Positions 37,403 to 51,315 of a stretch of 64,000 nucleotides of DNA are shown piece after piece. The stretch's first letter is position 1, and each line of letters starts with the position of its first letter. This stretch comes from Tubulanus polymorphus (taxonomy: Eukaryota > Nemertea > Palaeonemertea > Tubulaniformes > Tubulanidae): contig NC_134028.1 of the NCBI RefSeq assembly GCF_964204645.1, positions 26,882,153-26,946,152 of the forward strand, given 5' to 3'. Both the position numbers and the translations under genes were made by a program. Under the pieces are notes generated by a model that ran no database searches, was not told the DNA's origin, and saw only the letters and a program-made list of their open reading frames with translations.

Positions 37403-40400
37403 GTACGACGCTAGTTCCGAGAATAGTCTTTATTTCACACTGTAGTTATAGTTCAATGAACCGAAAATGATATACATCATTTAAACGAAATGATCAGATC
37501 ATGTGTGATACAGGTCGTACTGTACTAACTGAACTTCAGTGGCAAACATCGGCGAGTAATTCTACAACAGGAACGCGTCGTCTCATCGGTACCGTTTCAC
37601 GCGTTTAAAGCTTCAACGACCGGCGGGTTATCACTCTTCCGAGGCCTGTATACCGTCAATGATAGGCAGTCGAGTGTAAAAACATTCCAATCAAACCAAT
37701 ACTACACAATCTGCGTCAAACTGTTAAACCAGGTCACCGTGTAAGTGAATATATAATCGTGCGGCAAATTAGCAAAAATCAGAAGGCGACGGCGGAAACT
37801 TCATTAGAGATTGAAATAACGTCTCGAGCGAATAATCGTGAATACCATGCAAAAAATAAAGAGAGAAAGAATTGTTTTATTTATTGCCTTAGGCTCAGTA
37901 TTTTTATCGAAAGCGTTCACAATCAAGCGTGTAAAAAGATGGCAATACTCTGGTTATTCGGAATGTATAAGAGTAGACTGAGAATGTCGATATCAGGGAA
38001 CACGGATTCTCGTTGTCGTACAGCGCCGTACAACCGCCGGCGGGTACGGTTATCAGGCCAAAACCGTGTTTTAGCGCAGACTCCTTACACTATTTAACCA
38101 CCAGGTGCGCTCGGCCAAATCCATTTCTGTAAGAAGAAGATTAAAGTAATAAAACACCGCTCCTGTTACTCGAAGTAAGAAAGAAGGAAGAGCAAGAAAA
38201 ACGATGTCAAATTTTGTGAATAGGAATCCAGTGTCAACACATTCACAATTAGACAAAGGTTCTGACTTCGATTGTCGAAATAGGGAGGTCATGGTATAAG
38301 CTCAATGGCCCTCGATAAATCAACAACTTTTTAAAATCAACATATTCTATCTTTAAGCGTATTTACACATCTTCGTAATAAGAATTGGTACTTGTAATGT
38401 TATAAACCCTTACAGTGTATACGGTAAACCTTATTATTTTTGCTTTATCGGGTTAAGAAAAAATTTTGTTTTTATTCCTAAGTCTAAACCCTCGTGGACT
38501 ATCAACAAACGCTCATTTTATCAGCATTCGCTTTGTTATTATTTTATCCATACTGATATTGGAAGGTATCGTTTTTGTCGACTAAAGAACGATCTACTTT
38601 CCATTCATCTGTATTTTCATAAGAGAAGATTCCGTGATTCGCTCGCGCTTTTGTCAATAGTTTTTTCACGATATCGCTCTTATATCGGTAATACTTAGTC
38701 TCGCAATTGATTTATGATATTGTAACTGTATTAAACTACTCTTGTATGTAACAAGATTCGGACGTAAATCCTACCAATATTTTATACGTATGGATTTCCG
38801 ATGGTTGAAATCAAACGGTTGCCGATCTCTGCAGCAGCGGCAGCAGCAGCAGTAGCAGCATTAGCGCACTAATAAATCTAGTTTGTTAGTGGATTTTATC
38901 CTATTTCGGCGTCATCCCGACCGAATGAGAAATTAGGTTTGGACAAGGATCAAAATGTCGAATGTATTCGGGTTAAGTATGAATATTTCACAACGGCAAA
39001 TTCTTGATTAGTTTCGCTTGATTGATTTGTCGAAAAGTGACGATTCGATCAGAGAATTTCAAATACAACATCGACCAACAATACTAGCACCCGACAAATT
39101 ACTGTATTCAACAACATCAGGCACGGAATGTTTTTGCTTCATAGATCGCGTTTTATCGAAAGAATACTCGATTTCGTCGTTTGAGTCTTTGTTTTAAATT
39201 CTATACGACGACATTGAATAAACATTGCACAAAGATCTTATTCTAACATTGACCTCGATTAGACAATCTCAGACACCATAAACAACAATAAAATCTCGTT
39301 TCGAATTCCATTTCACGTTAATTTACATATTATTGTACAAACTTAATTTCCTTTACAGTTTTCGAGATTTACCGAACGTCGGTAATGCGTTCAAAGAAAA
39401 GCTTTATTGTAGCTCTTGATGTTCGCTACTAGCGCTGTATTTAGTTTTATGGAAGACCTTGTTACCAATCTACGATGTCGTCAATTTTTATCGGTAGTTC
39501 GTCCGTCTCGAGGGTACGGTCAGCGTGACTCTAAAATCCGGGATACACACGATGAACTGTATTACTATCAGCTCGTGATCGCATCACAACTCGGTGAATA
39601 ATTCATGACTGCGCGCGACACTGGCCGAGCTCGGTGAAAGTCACCAGATACCATTCAGGAAGTCGGTTTCATATTTCTGGTCACAAACATGATAAAGTTA
39701 TTCTAATAAATCATCGAGATACATTTGAATAAAGTTGTTCTCCACAGTCGAGCGCGGCGACCTCCTCCGCGTACAAACAGAACAACTTAAACATTAATTT
39801 TGATGTACGCAGTTTCTCAAAAACAAGCCGACAACCGCAAGAAAGAAAGATTGAAAAATATAATACGATTGAACTAAAAATGGTTCCCATACAAAAACGA
39901 ATTAAGAATTTCACGAATATCTACTTTAAATGTACGTCGCCATTATCGACTTGAATTCCTCAGATTCTCCAGGAACGAGGAGGTGCCAAATTCAACATGA
40001 AAGGCCTTTGAATGAATGCAAAACTGGACCGTAGAGGATATCACAACGACGATTCATACATAAGAAAGTAATAAATTCATAAGTATCCAGAGTATCGCTG
40101 TGGTCCGTGAATGTGTCTCATTCTGTTACGATGTGTGATCGGTCCTCGTCTAAACCACTGCGTCACGCAAATAAAATGAGTAAAAAGTAACTTCAGATGT
40201 ACTGTGCAGTAGTAGATAGACGTAACGCCGCCGTCCATTTCATGAATTCTACCCATGCAACTTCTCCTTTAGCGGCTTAATGTTTGTGTCAAATCTAACA
40301 CAATCGGAATATCATCTTTCGTAACGCCAACTAATCGAAATAACGCAAGTTTTTCTTCTTCCAAAAAAACTTACGTTATTTTAAGGACTGGAATTGTATA

Positions 40401-40481
40401 ATAGAGGTATTTCCGGATTTTATACAAAACTCAAGCCGTTTGATTTTTAATGTTATATCATCTATTCGAGAAAGACGAGAC

Positions 40482-40482
40482 G

Positions 40483-40513
<31 letters not shown>

Positions 40514-40524
40514 TATATGTATAC
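40482..40524. repeat. TA microsatellite
   Basis: About 28 bp of pure (TA)n followed by an imperfect GTATATATGTATAC extension. Confidence 0.9.
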
Positions 40525-40673
40525 TTAATTAATACCCAACAGTGGAAGCCAAAGGAAATCAAATTAATCCCATAACAGCGAACGTAGCTTATTAAATACG
40601 ACATGTCTGTGTATAGTTGACCGATTCTTACTCCCTGTAATTCTCGCACCGGTCAACTCGACAGTAGACTCTT

Positions 40674-40762
40674 CTGTTACCCCTGTTAGCCATGTTACCC
40701 ATGTTACCCCTGTTTCCCATGTCACCCCTGTTAGTCCTGTTACCCTGTTACCGCTGTTTGCC
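40674..40762 (+). repeat. Degenerate 9-bp tandem repeat
   Basis: Units of the form ACCCATGTT, ACCCCTGTT and AGTCCTGTT are repeated about nine times with substitutions and some indels. On the minus strand one frame reads as a Thr/Gly/Val repeat, which I attribute to the repeat. Confidence 0.7.
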
Positions 40763-41320
40763 CTATCGCTTGTCTCGCCATAATAAAAACGAATAAAAAG
40801 CCTTATACACGTCAAAGTTCTCATTAATCCTGTTATTTGTAGAAGGTATCAGTGAATTAGATTCAGACGGATTTCTTTATTGACTCAGAACTTCACTGTT
40901 TCCTATACTCATAGTTCAGGAAGCTCTAGTTATTCCTAATGTAAACACTATATGAGATCCGCAGATCTTTTCTAGAAACGATGTTTTTAATATCGGAGTT
41001 CACACTGGAAGGTCTTAACACGACACCTTTCCCGCGCCGTACACGGACACGATTGGGTCTCCATATCGTATCGTCGCCTAGTGCTTTCAACGAAAAAAAA
41101 GATACGCGAATATTGCGTTTGAAAGATGCGTCTGATGTGACCCGGTGATACGAGATTCGTGAAGCTAGAATTGATTTTCCTAAAGAGGAAAAGAAAAATC
41201 GCGTTCGTGGATTAACGACTACTTAAGCGCAGCTGCCGAAACATAGCTCGTCAGATCTGGGGTTGAATTCGCGTCGGTAAATTGAAAAATTGTTACAACA
41301 GCAGCAACATCCATCCTCAC

Positions 41321-41373
<53 letters not shown>

Positions 41374-41392
41374 GCAACAACAGCAGCAGCAT
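41321..41392. repeat. CAG trinucleotide tract
   Basis: About 24 triplets, mainly CAG with a few CAA and one CGG. In an 86-codon open frame on the plus strand this gives about 20 Gln. The frame has no recognisable domain, so whether the tract is transcribed or coding is undecided. Its purity suggests length polymorphism. Confidence 0.9.
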
Positions 41393-42815
41393 CTTTTAAG
41401 GGATTTTCTTTTATTCGTCGTTCTGTTTGTTAGATCTGGACCCGGTATTATCTGTCGTCTATCCGCAGAAAGACGTTGTCTTTGTGATTGCGCGATATTG
41501 TCGTCAGTTCGTCGAGTAAAACATAGCAATTTTTGCCATTAAAAGTAATTATACGAAACGAAGGACTGTTAGCATTGACGTGGTCTTCCGTGAAGCGGTT
41601 GAACCTTTTCTATTATCCGTCGACGGAAAGAAGGGATGTTCTATTCGTTAGAAGAATACGAGCCGAATTCGAATGTAAATTGCTGTTTCTGACTGTTATA
41701 CTAATTAAACTTTTATAGCGTCGACTATTATTTCGAATTCTTCTCATGATTCGCTGATCAAAGTTGTAAGATGTAGAATTTTTTCCATCCCCGTTTGTCT
41801 CTTTCGGCGTGTAATTTCTGAGAAGCTCGACGAATTCTTAAGTTAAGATGGCCGGGTATGTAAGCTAGCCATTAAAGGGAATGCCTTGAATAGGAATAAT
41901 TCTTCAAAAGACAGACGGACAAAGAGATAGATGAAGGATAAAATAGATAGCCGAGGTTAAAAAGTCAAACTTGTAAATTTTGTTTAAAAGCCAATAGGAA
42001 GACAGTAAACAAAAAGAGGATACGAATGAAAGGCTCGTTGCATAACGCTAGCATTAGTTCAGAGTTAAAACAGCTATAGTTTAAAGAGAAGAAAAAACGT
42101 CTGAAGTTTGAATTCAAATCAATACGTTGAATATTCAGAATATTCAGGCCTATACGTTCACGGCAAGAACGAGTAAAAATCGATACGAAATGCCGCTAAA
42201 CTCTACTGAGATTAGTTTACGTACATATTTTGATGTCGGGTCGATCGATGTCCAGTACTATAGCGCCAGACCACTGCGGTCAGCGTGCCCGAATGGTTGA
42301 GCCGAGCACGTCCCAGACCGGTCTCATAAAGAATAAGATGCCCCCACCCCCTCCCCCAAACAATAGATTTACGGATTAAGTGGAGAGTCATAATGGTACT
42401 GCTGACCCCTAACCCCCACCTTAATCCTGAGATCTATTGTAAGGAGGCTCATGACACCGGCGGCACTGTACGACATCGAGCTTTTGCGAGCATTTTTCTT
42501 AATGATTTATTATTTTCCAGTAAAACCCGGTTAATAAACTGTTGGTATATCGTATTTCACGTGATGAAAACGTCAGGCTCCGTGATTATTTAAGATGTGG
42601 CCCGCGCAGACTGTAGCCCGATAATCTTGAACTGTAAACTCGAATGCACAAAACATAATCATCATTTCCCTTCCGGGACTTAGTAAAGTTCACATCAGTT
42701 CAGCAGTATCTATTATTGAGTAATGTTTATATAAATAGATTGCAGTCGATTCTCTTAAAAAGTGGATCTGGTCATTGCAGTGGAACCAAATAAACTAAAC
42801 AACAGTGGTACTATA

Positions 42816-43042
42816 GTTATTGTGGTGGAACAGGCTCAGATTGTGGTTCAACAGGGTCAGATTGTGGTGCAACAGGCTCAGATTGTGGTTCAACAGGGTC
42901 AGATTGTGGTGCAACAGGCTCAGATTGTGGTTCAACAGGGTCAGATTGTGGTGCAACAGGATCAGATTGTGGTAAATCTGACTGAGATTGGAGTGGAGCT
43001 GGCTCAGATTGGGGGTGGAACTGGCTCAGATTGTGGTGTTAC
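42816..43042 (+). repeat. 21-bp minisatellite, first of two abutting arrays
   Basis: Units of 21 bp start CAGATTGTGGT and alternate TTCAACAGGGT with TGCAACAGGCT endings. There are about six good copies, then four diverged ones. Because 21 is a multiple of three, a 95-codon frame stays open with a VVQQGQI/VVQQAQI repeat. The alternation of two unit types indicates a 42-bp higher-order repeat. Confidence 0.85.
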
Positions 43043-43053
43043 TGGCTGACGCT

Positions 43054-43326
43054 GGTACCGTATAGCAGCCTGGTGGTACCGTATAGCAGCCTGGTGGTAC
43101 CGTATAGCAGCCTGGTGGTACCGTATAGCAGCCTGGTGGTACCGTATAGCAGCCTGGTGGTACCGTATAGCAGCCTGGTGGTACCGTATAGCAGCCTGGT
43201 GGTACCGTATAGCAGCCTGGTGGTACCGTATAGCAGCCTGGTGGTACCGTATAGCAGCCTGGTGGTACCATATAGCAGCCTGGTGGTACCGTATAGCAGC
43301 CTGGTGGTACCGTATAGCAGCCTGGT
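43054..43326 (+). repeat. 21-bp minisatellite, 13 copies
   Basis: There are exactly 13 copies of a 21-bp unit beginning GGTACCGTATAGCAGCCTGG. All copies are identical except one with a G-to-A change (GGTACCATATAG near 43265). The near-identity indicates recent amplification or homogenisation. Open frames exist on both strands but carry no other coding sign. Confidence 0.95.
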
Positions 43327-44477
43327 GGTTAGTTAAAACTAAACTATAACATATGTTGTTGCTTACTCGAATCCAACTGATGACTATAAATTCATCGGGA
43401 GCCTCCACATTTCCTGCATTTCATTGAATGACAGTAAAACAAACTACTGCAAAATGAATCATTCATTCACAATCACAGACTCAGAACGGAAACCGTACTG
43501 ATCTAATGACAGTCCCGCGACGAGAGATTACGTTACTCTACGAGAGAACACGAGATCGACCGACTGGTCTGTTTAGAACACGTCTATCCTCGCCGCCAAA
43601 TTGGCACCCGATCAAACATATCAGAAACCTTAAAGATAAATTAACGTCGGTTTTCACTCGCTGCATAAACATCCCTCGGTTAAAAATCAACTGTTTAGAT
43701 TACTACTCGCGTACAGGAAATTCGATTTCAACCACTCCTGAGGTCTACACAGTCGCTTTCTATTAGTTTTATTCTGGTTTTCTGCGTCCAGAATCCCGAG
43801 TTGTTTCTTAGCTCGCACGCGCCGCGCGGTATTCAGTCGTCAAGCCGTCTGCAAAACATGATCTCTTTTTTGTAAGAGCGGGGAATACAAGAAAATTGAG
43901 TCACGAAATGGCGAAAAAATTTTGGCTCGACGGCGTCAGCGACGGCGATGATATTACCATAGATTCTTGTATTCCATCTATAAACATGACTTAAACAGCG
44001 ATGAAGTAAGACGCAGGAGGTATTGTTGCCGCTATCAGGTGACACGCACACACCGGGCCGAATGTATGACATGATCTATAATAACATTGTTGCACCAAAT
44101 AATCTCCACATACTCGATGACATCTCGGAGACAATAATGACAGTTACAAATCACCGAGCTATACACTGATACATGTAAAATGATTGATGATACTTTCATC
44201 TGGTTCGTTACAATTTCTCGACTTAGATGAAATCGTTGATATAACCATACGCCGCAGATAGTCTGTCTGAAAATCACTGAAAGATTGTATCATCCATTAG
44301 TTCGAGTTTTCAATCCGATGATAAAATGTCTGCCATTTGTTTTACGCGAAACATTTCATAATTTGTCCTTTTCTCAAAAAGACGACAATTAATGAACCGA
44401 CTGATCTGACTGAAATGTACAAATGGTATCAGCAATGTGAAATGTAAAATTGAAATGAAAAGATCGTGAAAAGAAAT

Positions 44478-44550
44478 GGGTTCCAGTGGGTTTCGAACCC
44501 GCGACCTTCTGCGTGTTAAGCAGATGTGATAACCACTACACCATGGAACC
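44478..44550 (-). tRNA. tRNA-Val(AAC)
   Basis: The sequence folds as a complete tRNA. The acceptor stem GGTTCCA/TGGAACC is perfect, the D arm is GTGTAGTGGTTATCAC, and the anticodon stem TCTGC/GCAGA encloses loop TTAACAC with anticodon AAC. A variable loop AGGTC precedes T loop TTCGAAA. The internal A and B boxes are canonical and a TTTT terminator lies about six bases downstream (44469-44472). Two oddities are a C-A mismatch in the T stem (GCGGG/CCCAC) and a C at the discriminator position. There is no intron. It is probably functional, with a small chance of being a young pseudogene. Confidence 0.93.
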
Positions 44551-46289
44551 AGTTGTCACGGTCGCAAAATTCAATGAGTGCAATATTGAGTGAGTGCAAT
44601 CAATCGCAGCCGATTGACAGATTTACACTGAAAATGTATCGACGTCTCCCTCGCATTCCAACAATTCGTAACTTTTCTTAAGTTATTTTTGTGGATCCAT
44701 TAATTTTGAAACACATCAAGTCAGAACGTTATAGTGTGGTAGGCCTATAGCGCTGCCAGAATCATGATTGATGGTTATTACAACAGGCCCTGTTTGGTTT
44801 TAGATCATTCAAAGCTCATTTTTGTTCATTAACCGAGGTAACAATTTAATACCAGTCTTAGTTGATTTTAGTTCTATTAAGGTACGAACTAATCTAGACC
44901 CAGGTTTGTATTTAAGTTGGCTCGAACTGGACCCAGGGGCTGAATCCATTATCGAGACGTGAAAGTCCAGAAATGTTCTTAAATTATTTGAAAACTGGTT
45001 CAAGAGTTGTTAGATTGGTAATTACATAACTAAGTTGGTATTATACTGGTCGTAGGTCTAAGCTACGGCTGTTGAACTGTGGGCCCACGACTCTCACGAC
45101 ATTCGCACCGGCATGTTTCAATGAAGAATGTAAGTCGACTACTAGCTCTGAATGCTAGCTCTGAATACTAGCTCTGATCTCCGATCTCTGATATTTGTGT
45201 ATTAACTTCTGTTATTTTCGGATCATTAATTCGCCTCGATCTCTGGAACAGACACTGTATATCATATATCACAATCAACCAAACAACTGCGGCGTGAAGA
45301 TAAATAAACTATCACTGCGTGAACTCATCGAACTGTGATGTTTGTTATTTCAGTTAATTTTGACCGTACAAGAAAAACTGTACAAACATTCAGTAACATC
45401 AATCTTGGAATTCTGATTACTCCGAGCATCACTGGTTCTAACACCAAATCCTTATAAATATTCTGTCAAATACGTACATCTCAAAATTCAATAACAAACT
45501 CAAATGAGCGACTTGTGGAACTAAATTCGAATCTTCTATTTGCCGATCAAAAGCCACAAAAAGAATATTTGCATATGATGCGATGCGTTACTTATTGAAT
45601 TTATTCCGGTTTCCTGGTTTTTGTGAAGCCTATGCGAGTAATGAAATTTGTCATGTATTTTGTACTGACAACAAATATAATAAAGAATCGCTTTTGAAGT
45701 GTTGTATATAGCATTTGACGAAGAATGCGCACGACCGGCGCAACTGGAAAAGGTCTGACTGTGTGGGGGGAGAGTACGTGCAGTGAGTGGGAGAGAAGAG
45801 GGAGATGGGAAGAGGGATAGTTGAGGACAGGGATAAAGCGCTAGGGAAAGATGGAGTTTGGATGGAGAATGAGAGAGACAGGGTCTTTTATTCCAAAACC
45901 CTTAATTTCAAAATAACTGTACACACTTATTAGTTACAAGCTGCTATAATGTTTAAATGTTTCAGTCTAATGTAAAGTGTTATGACTATGTTTCTATAGA
46001 GTTGTGCTGTTTAAGCAAATATATTATTGTTATCATAATTAACGAACTGCGACGAACCGCCTAAAATCCGAAAAAAAGTTCGCATTGAAAACTAATAAAA
46101 GAAATCTATTGAAGTTGTGAGCTTGTGCTACTCCAGGTCCAGTTGGCCTACATGTACTCATAAATAGCAATGAACTACATCGGAAGTAAGCTTCGAACTG
46201 CGAGAGTATTTGCGCCATCACAAATTGACGTTTTACCTTCGAGCGCAGTTTCCACCAAACTGTCCGTATTATTAAAAAGGAAAGCGAGC

Positions 46290-46317
46290 AGCCCGTAGTG
46301 ACGCTACTGCACGGGCT
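46290..46317. repeat. Short GC-rich hairpin
   Basis: AGCCCGT and ACGGGCT are exact inverted repeats, with a second inner AGT/ACT pairing, giving a compact 28-base hairpin in otherwise AT-rich sequence. No adjacent gene explains it. Confidence 0.4.
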
Positions 46318-49300
46318 AGGCTGGAGACCAGTGCGCGTGTGTGTAATAATTCATTATTATAAAAGCTCAGGACTCGGATTCGAATCGGCGCCAACTCGAC
46401 TATGATAATATCCCGGATAGATTCTCCATTAGTTTATTCAGCGGATTTCGTAAATACGAATATCGCGCTGTATTCGTTTAATCACGTTTTATCACTGGTA
46501 TACTACGTCATCGAGGAAAGGATTACTAATGATGGAGGGAGAAAAAATTATAGAGATTGTCAGATTTGCGAGCGGCATGTTCCCGCTACCTCGTACACAC
46601 TGTATTTATTATTAATAGACGCTTTAACTCAGTGTTGTAACAATAACCGTTCATATCTTCGCAATTTTGTGCATGCTTCCAGGTATCTTAGCAAACTGGT
46701 GCAACAAAACTATGCCTATCCTCCGATGAACTTACATTCGACCACTTGTTGCAGTAAATAGAAATCGCATGAAGTCGCTCCAGCCCAGTAAGAGTATTCG
46801 ATTGAAAATCGGGCGATTTTCTTCCTAGAAAAACCTACAGGTATATTTTTAGCCCATAGACACGGCACCTGGAGACAGAAACATGTTTACGGGCGTTTCC
46901 CTGTGTCACGTGCCTTAATGAGAAACGTGAAACGTGGTTTCGGGAGGAGTTTTTGAGATGAAACATGTTAATTTCCGTGTTCCTTGTTTCGCTGCGTCGT
47001 GTGCGTTCAGCTTTACAGTTATCCACTCAGAGTTTTCTTAACCCACGTTCACATAAGTTTTCGGGAAGGACCCGAATGTAAGTACGGAAATTAAAATATT
47101 GTGCTCAATACTGAACGGATAACGATCGCAGAAATTAGAAGTTTCTTAGCTATAAAATACTCGACGATATGATGGGTTTACACACAAACACAACGCGTTA
47201 TGACGCGGCACTTTTCATTATCACATACTCAACTATACATGCATCACGAAACATGACTTGTGCATTTCGACAGACATTAATAACCAACACGGCGACCGTC
47301 GCTAAAAAATCAACGGGAAAAGTTTGTTCTCGGTAAACACGTGGAAGGCGTGTGTGTGTGTTGAATATTAATCGGCGACTATCACTGATTTCCGGCGAGA
47401 CTTGAGTCAATAAAGAAAGAGGTTGTTATCGTGATGAGGTGTACTTACGACACTTTCACCTACTCTCACTGTTTTTAGTCTGATGTTTTCCTCAGTTTCT
47501 TACGTCTTCAAACGATATAAAAATGTCAGAATTGATGAAATGGATTGTTTATTCTTTAACGATTAACAGCACTCAGTAGTTTGAGAAGTAATGACGGTGT
47601 TGTTGGCGAAAAAAATTCAGAAAATGTTGGAAAATAAACACATATTTCATTAATTCTGTGATTTGTAGTTTCATTTCGTATTCAACAAACAAATGGAAAT
47701 TCCCAGCCAGGAATGAGCGTGATTATAGAATTTTGGTTAATGAACTTTTTTTGTAAGTGAAAGAATATTCATGATTAACTTTTAACGTAACATTTTAAAT
47801 ACTTGTGAAATATCTTCCATGGAGATACAGAATAGATCCAAAACTTAGAATTGACCCCGGCCGGTCATAACATCTAGTCCGATATCGCTGGTATATGACT
47901 TTTCAAATATGCGGCGCTGCGCGCACTCGGATCAATTAAAGATTGTATCTAAAAGATTAATATCCGTGAAAATTGAGTGAGTGCATATGATACTTTTTAT
48001 CGTTCAATGTATCAAGCCGCTAATCACGGGTCTAATCTACCAGTAATCTGCCGTCCCTGAACGTCGGGGAATCGTTAATAAAACATTAGAAAATATACAT
48101 CGGTCATGGACTTTCCCGTAATAAATCTATTTTCGCTGAATTGCTAATGATAGTTTCGCAGTTTATTCGTGTTAATGGAGTTTGAAACTTTCATGACACG
48201 TTTTTATAACATCTTTATTTGGCTTAATTAAATTATTGATTCAAACGCCACCTGTTTTACCACTTTGAATACGATTCTAAGATATGAAATGTTCCCAGGG
48301 CGTTTAGCGTTTTGATATAGTTGAGTAGAATTCGCAATGCTGAGGGAGGAATACGGCGTACGATGCAATGAGAGTGAAATCCCTGGCGGGGGTGGAACGT
48401 GACAGAGTCTCGCGATGTTTTTTCCAACTCGACCGCTGAAGAGGGCGGAGAGGAAAGTTACATCTTTAGGTAAATCGTTAATCTAAATCACAGGAGAAAA
48501 GAACACGAAGTTTATTTTCAGGTCCTAAGTGAACGTTCCGTCAAGTCTATACCTTATTTCTGGAGCAGTGAAATCTGCGGTAATGGCTTCCATCCGCTCT
48601 CGTCCGTCTGTCCAACGACTAATGGGCAATTTTCGAAATTCGTCGCAAATTGATGTTATCGGATAGAGGATTCAACAGTCACTGATGATAGCCAGCACGA
48701 CAATAATACGCCAGCCTATTATGATTTATCATAATGGCGGGAAATTCTATTCATGTATGGAAAGGTATCATCTACACAAATCATCGCCGTGTATTCGTGG
48801 GTTTAGAAATATTCGAGATGGAACGCGCGCGCGGGAGGGAGGAAAACTTTTAGCGGGCGGGAGGGAGAGAAACTTTTACCGTTTGATGTCGACTTCGTAC
48901 GTGTTTTTCATTATTAACGTCAATATTTTAAATCAGACGGATCCGAGCCGATATCGGAGGGAGTCTCCATTAGTAAATCCATTAGGAATAGATGTTCATT
49001 GAATTAATTCAAGAAATAGACAGATTGATGAGACGCCGACTTGGAGTCCATCAGCAAATGGCCAAACATTCTATCGGTTGAAGGTAATGTATTGGTTGAA
49101 GAATTAGAGGTAGTTTTCTGCGCGTAAAGCTGCAGTAAGTTGCTGCCGCACGCAGTCGATTCATTCTCGTTATATCTGTCACTGTCTGATCAATTATTCT
49201 TCGTAAACTCGAGACGTACGTTTAGTTTTTATACACACCAGAAGAAATCGCTAAGATTGCAGCGAAACGTACCGTATAAAGTACATCCCGATTGAGAGAC

Positions 49301-51195
49301 TGGAGTTGTTTAATTAAACGGCGCCAAGTTTAGGATTGGTCAACTGAAATTAGATTAATCAGTTAAATTAGTTTTTTTTCCTGATGATTGAACGTGTTTT
49401 AAAGTTTCGAAGAAAATTAATGCCATAAAATGCCTAAACATCTCGAAATAGATTGGCTATGATCCTGTACAGAAACAGGTATTAGTTGAACAAAAGTAAG
49501 TAAAAGTTAGGACAGAGTGAAAATTCAAAGTGCATTTGCCCTGCCTTGACTTAAGTATACATAAAATGCGGTCTTGGATTATGTTGTTAGGTCCAAGCAT
49601 GACTAAGCATTCTACCCCAGTTTGACCGATTGATTCCTGTTCATTTGGATTAGACTTTGAGTTTTCAGCCGCTATTTTACAATAAATCGAATAAGCAGAG
49701 TTTATATCTTTTTCTATATAACTCTGGATCCTGATGGTCGAATGTTCTATCGTGTTTAAGAGTTGCTCGCAATGAAGACCTACTATCTGATTTTCAGATC
49801 AAGTTCTTTTTCAGCAGTTTTATTCCCCAGAACGTGAGTTGCATGCCGTACCTGATCTTTTGAAGGCGATAGAGAGAGAGTATATGTATATGTATATGTG
49901 TTTAAACCGATCTTCTTTACATCTCCAAGAAAATACATTCCTTCCCAAGTCGGAGACCTGCACAAATCAGTTGGTGTTAAACAGATAAAAAATGAAAGGA
50001 GAGATTTTCTATAATGTTCAAGCGCAGATGATATCTTTTTCTTATAGCTATGGGGAATAATACAATTCAGTCTTTGAAGTAAAGTCATATCTGAGGAAAT
50101 CTATATGAAACGCCCACAGGCAGCCGCGGCCTGAACCCGTCACGTTTGCTTCTGACACCGGACTTATGTTTGGATTGCGTAGCCATTGAGCTGACAACGT
50201 CAAACCGGCTGGAAAATCAGTGTCAGTCGATGTGGCTGATCTAGTCCGGTCAATCGTTAACAATTCATAGAGGAACCGCGATCTTTTTTAGACCGTCGAT
50301 TACGCGAATAAAAATCGTTCTGTGCCGCGATACGACGTATCGGATTTGTGGAAATATTGTTTGTTCAAACAGTGATAGATGTTCGTTTGAGAGCGCGCGC
50401 GCTTTCTATACACAGTGCGGGATTATTGAAAGACGAGAGACGTTCATCCCTGATGCGCTCGAGCGAAAACAAATCCGTTCCACTTTATTGATACGGATAT
50501 AACAACCCGAAACAACAAAAACAATTTTTAAACGATCGACATACTTTTGATATGTTCGGTCGATATGACAAATAATGCATCATATATTCATCGATTTCTG
50601 TTTGATGAAGGAAGCGCCTGCTGTGATGTATGGATTTTCGATGTAATTATATTAAGTCGGCGCAAAATCCGTCGAACCAAAAAAAGAATCAGATGGAACT
50701 CTCTCTCTCTCTCCCTCGGTTGCCGGCTCTGTTTATGTATATTAACTGCGGAAAATCGATGTTCAATTTAGCACTATCGATAGCCGTATATAACAAACAC
50801 GTCGAAATAGTGAGTTACCCAGGATAATTGAGATCAAGCCATAAATCAAACCATCGAAAAAAATATCTCCCTAGCTATAAATCAATGGTTTTACAAATCA
50901 GATTACGTATTGTCAATTTATTGACGACGCATTGGTCGAATTGAATAGAAGGCTCGTGTAGTAATTACCTTATGGCTCTATCGATTACCTCTCTGAAAGT
51001 AGTGTATATTTCAGAGAAACTTATGAAACTATCTAGTACGCCTCTTTCGCAGTGGTTCTTTATCCAGAAAGCGGCGTGCGCCGGAAATAACAGAACGTAT
51101 CGCGTGCATACTGGACAAACAGAACGTATCACACACAGACTAGACAAACAGAATAGTGTTCTTGAAGTATAAAACCGGTTTAGGTCACTAGCTGC

Positions 51196-51229
51196 ACAGC
51201 AGCAGCAGCACCAGCACCAGCACCAGCAT

Positions 51230-51261
<32 letters not shown>

Positions 51262-51315
51262 GCACCACCACCGCCAGCACCAGGAGCAGCAGCAGCATCA
51301 CCAGGAGCAGCACTA
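51196..51315. repeat. Imperfect CAG/CAC/CAT trinucleotide tract
   Basis: About 40 triplets of CAG, CAC, CAT and GAG. In one plus-strand frame this would encode Gln/His-rich peptide, but no initiation codon or flanking coding sequence supports a gene. Confidence 0.85.

Larger units (their letters stand above)
32676..44477. other. Intergenic region with repeats, no gene recognised
   Basis: No supported coding region. Contents include degenerate tRNA-like sequence at 34350-34415, dispersed-repeat copies near 33.25 and 37.39 kb, a CRE palindrome at 36144-36151, a TA microsatellite at 40.5 kb, a degenerate 9-bp repeat at 40.68-40.76 kb, a CAG tract at 41.32-41.39 kb and a tRNA-like A-box string (GTGCCCGAATGGTTGAG) at about 42286-42302. 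Two 21-bp arrays lie at 42.8-43.3 kb. Confidence 0.55.

Noticed and set aside
41282-41542. Poly-Gln open frame at the CAG tract
   Set aside because: Flanking residues show no domain and the antisense strand is equally open as poly-Cys; treated as a microsatellite.
42762-43408. Open frames with VVQQGQI or HQAAIRY repeats
   Set aside because: The 21-bp minisatellites keep frames open on both strands because 21 is a multiple of three; nothing else supports coding.
46402-46761. 119-codon plus-strand frame
   Set aside because: No recognisable domain, signal peptide or splice sites; length compatible with chance.
49450-49955. Possible two-exon gene on the minus strand
   Set aside because: A segment at 49845-49955 has good splice sites and a following frame of about 110 codons stays open, but the second acceptor lacks a pyrimidine tract and no family is recognisable.
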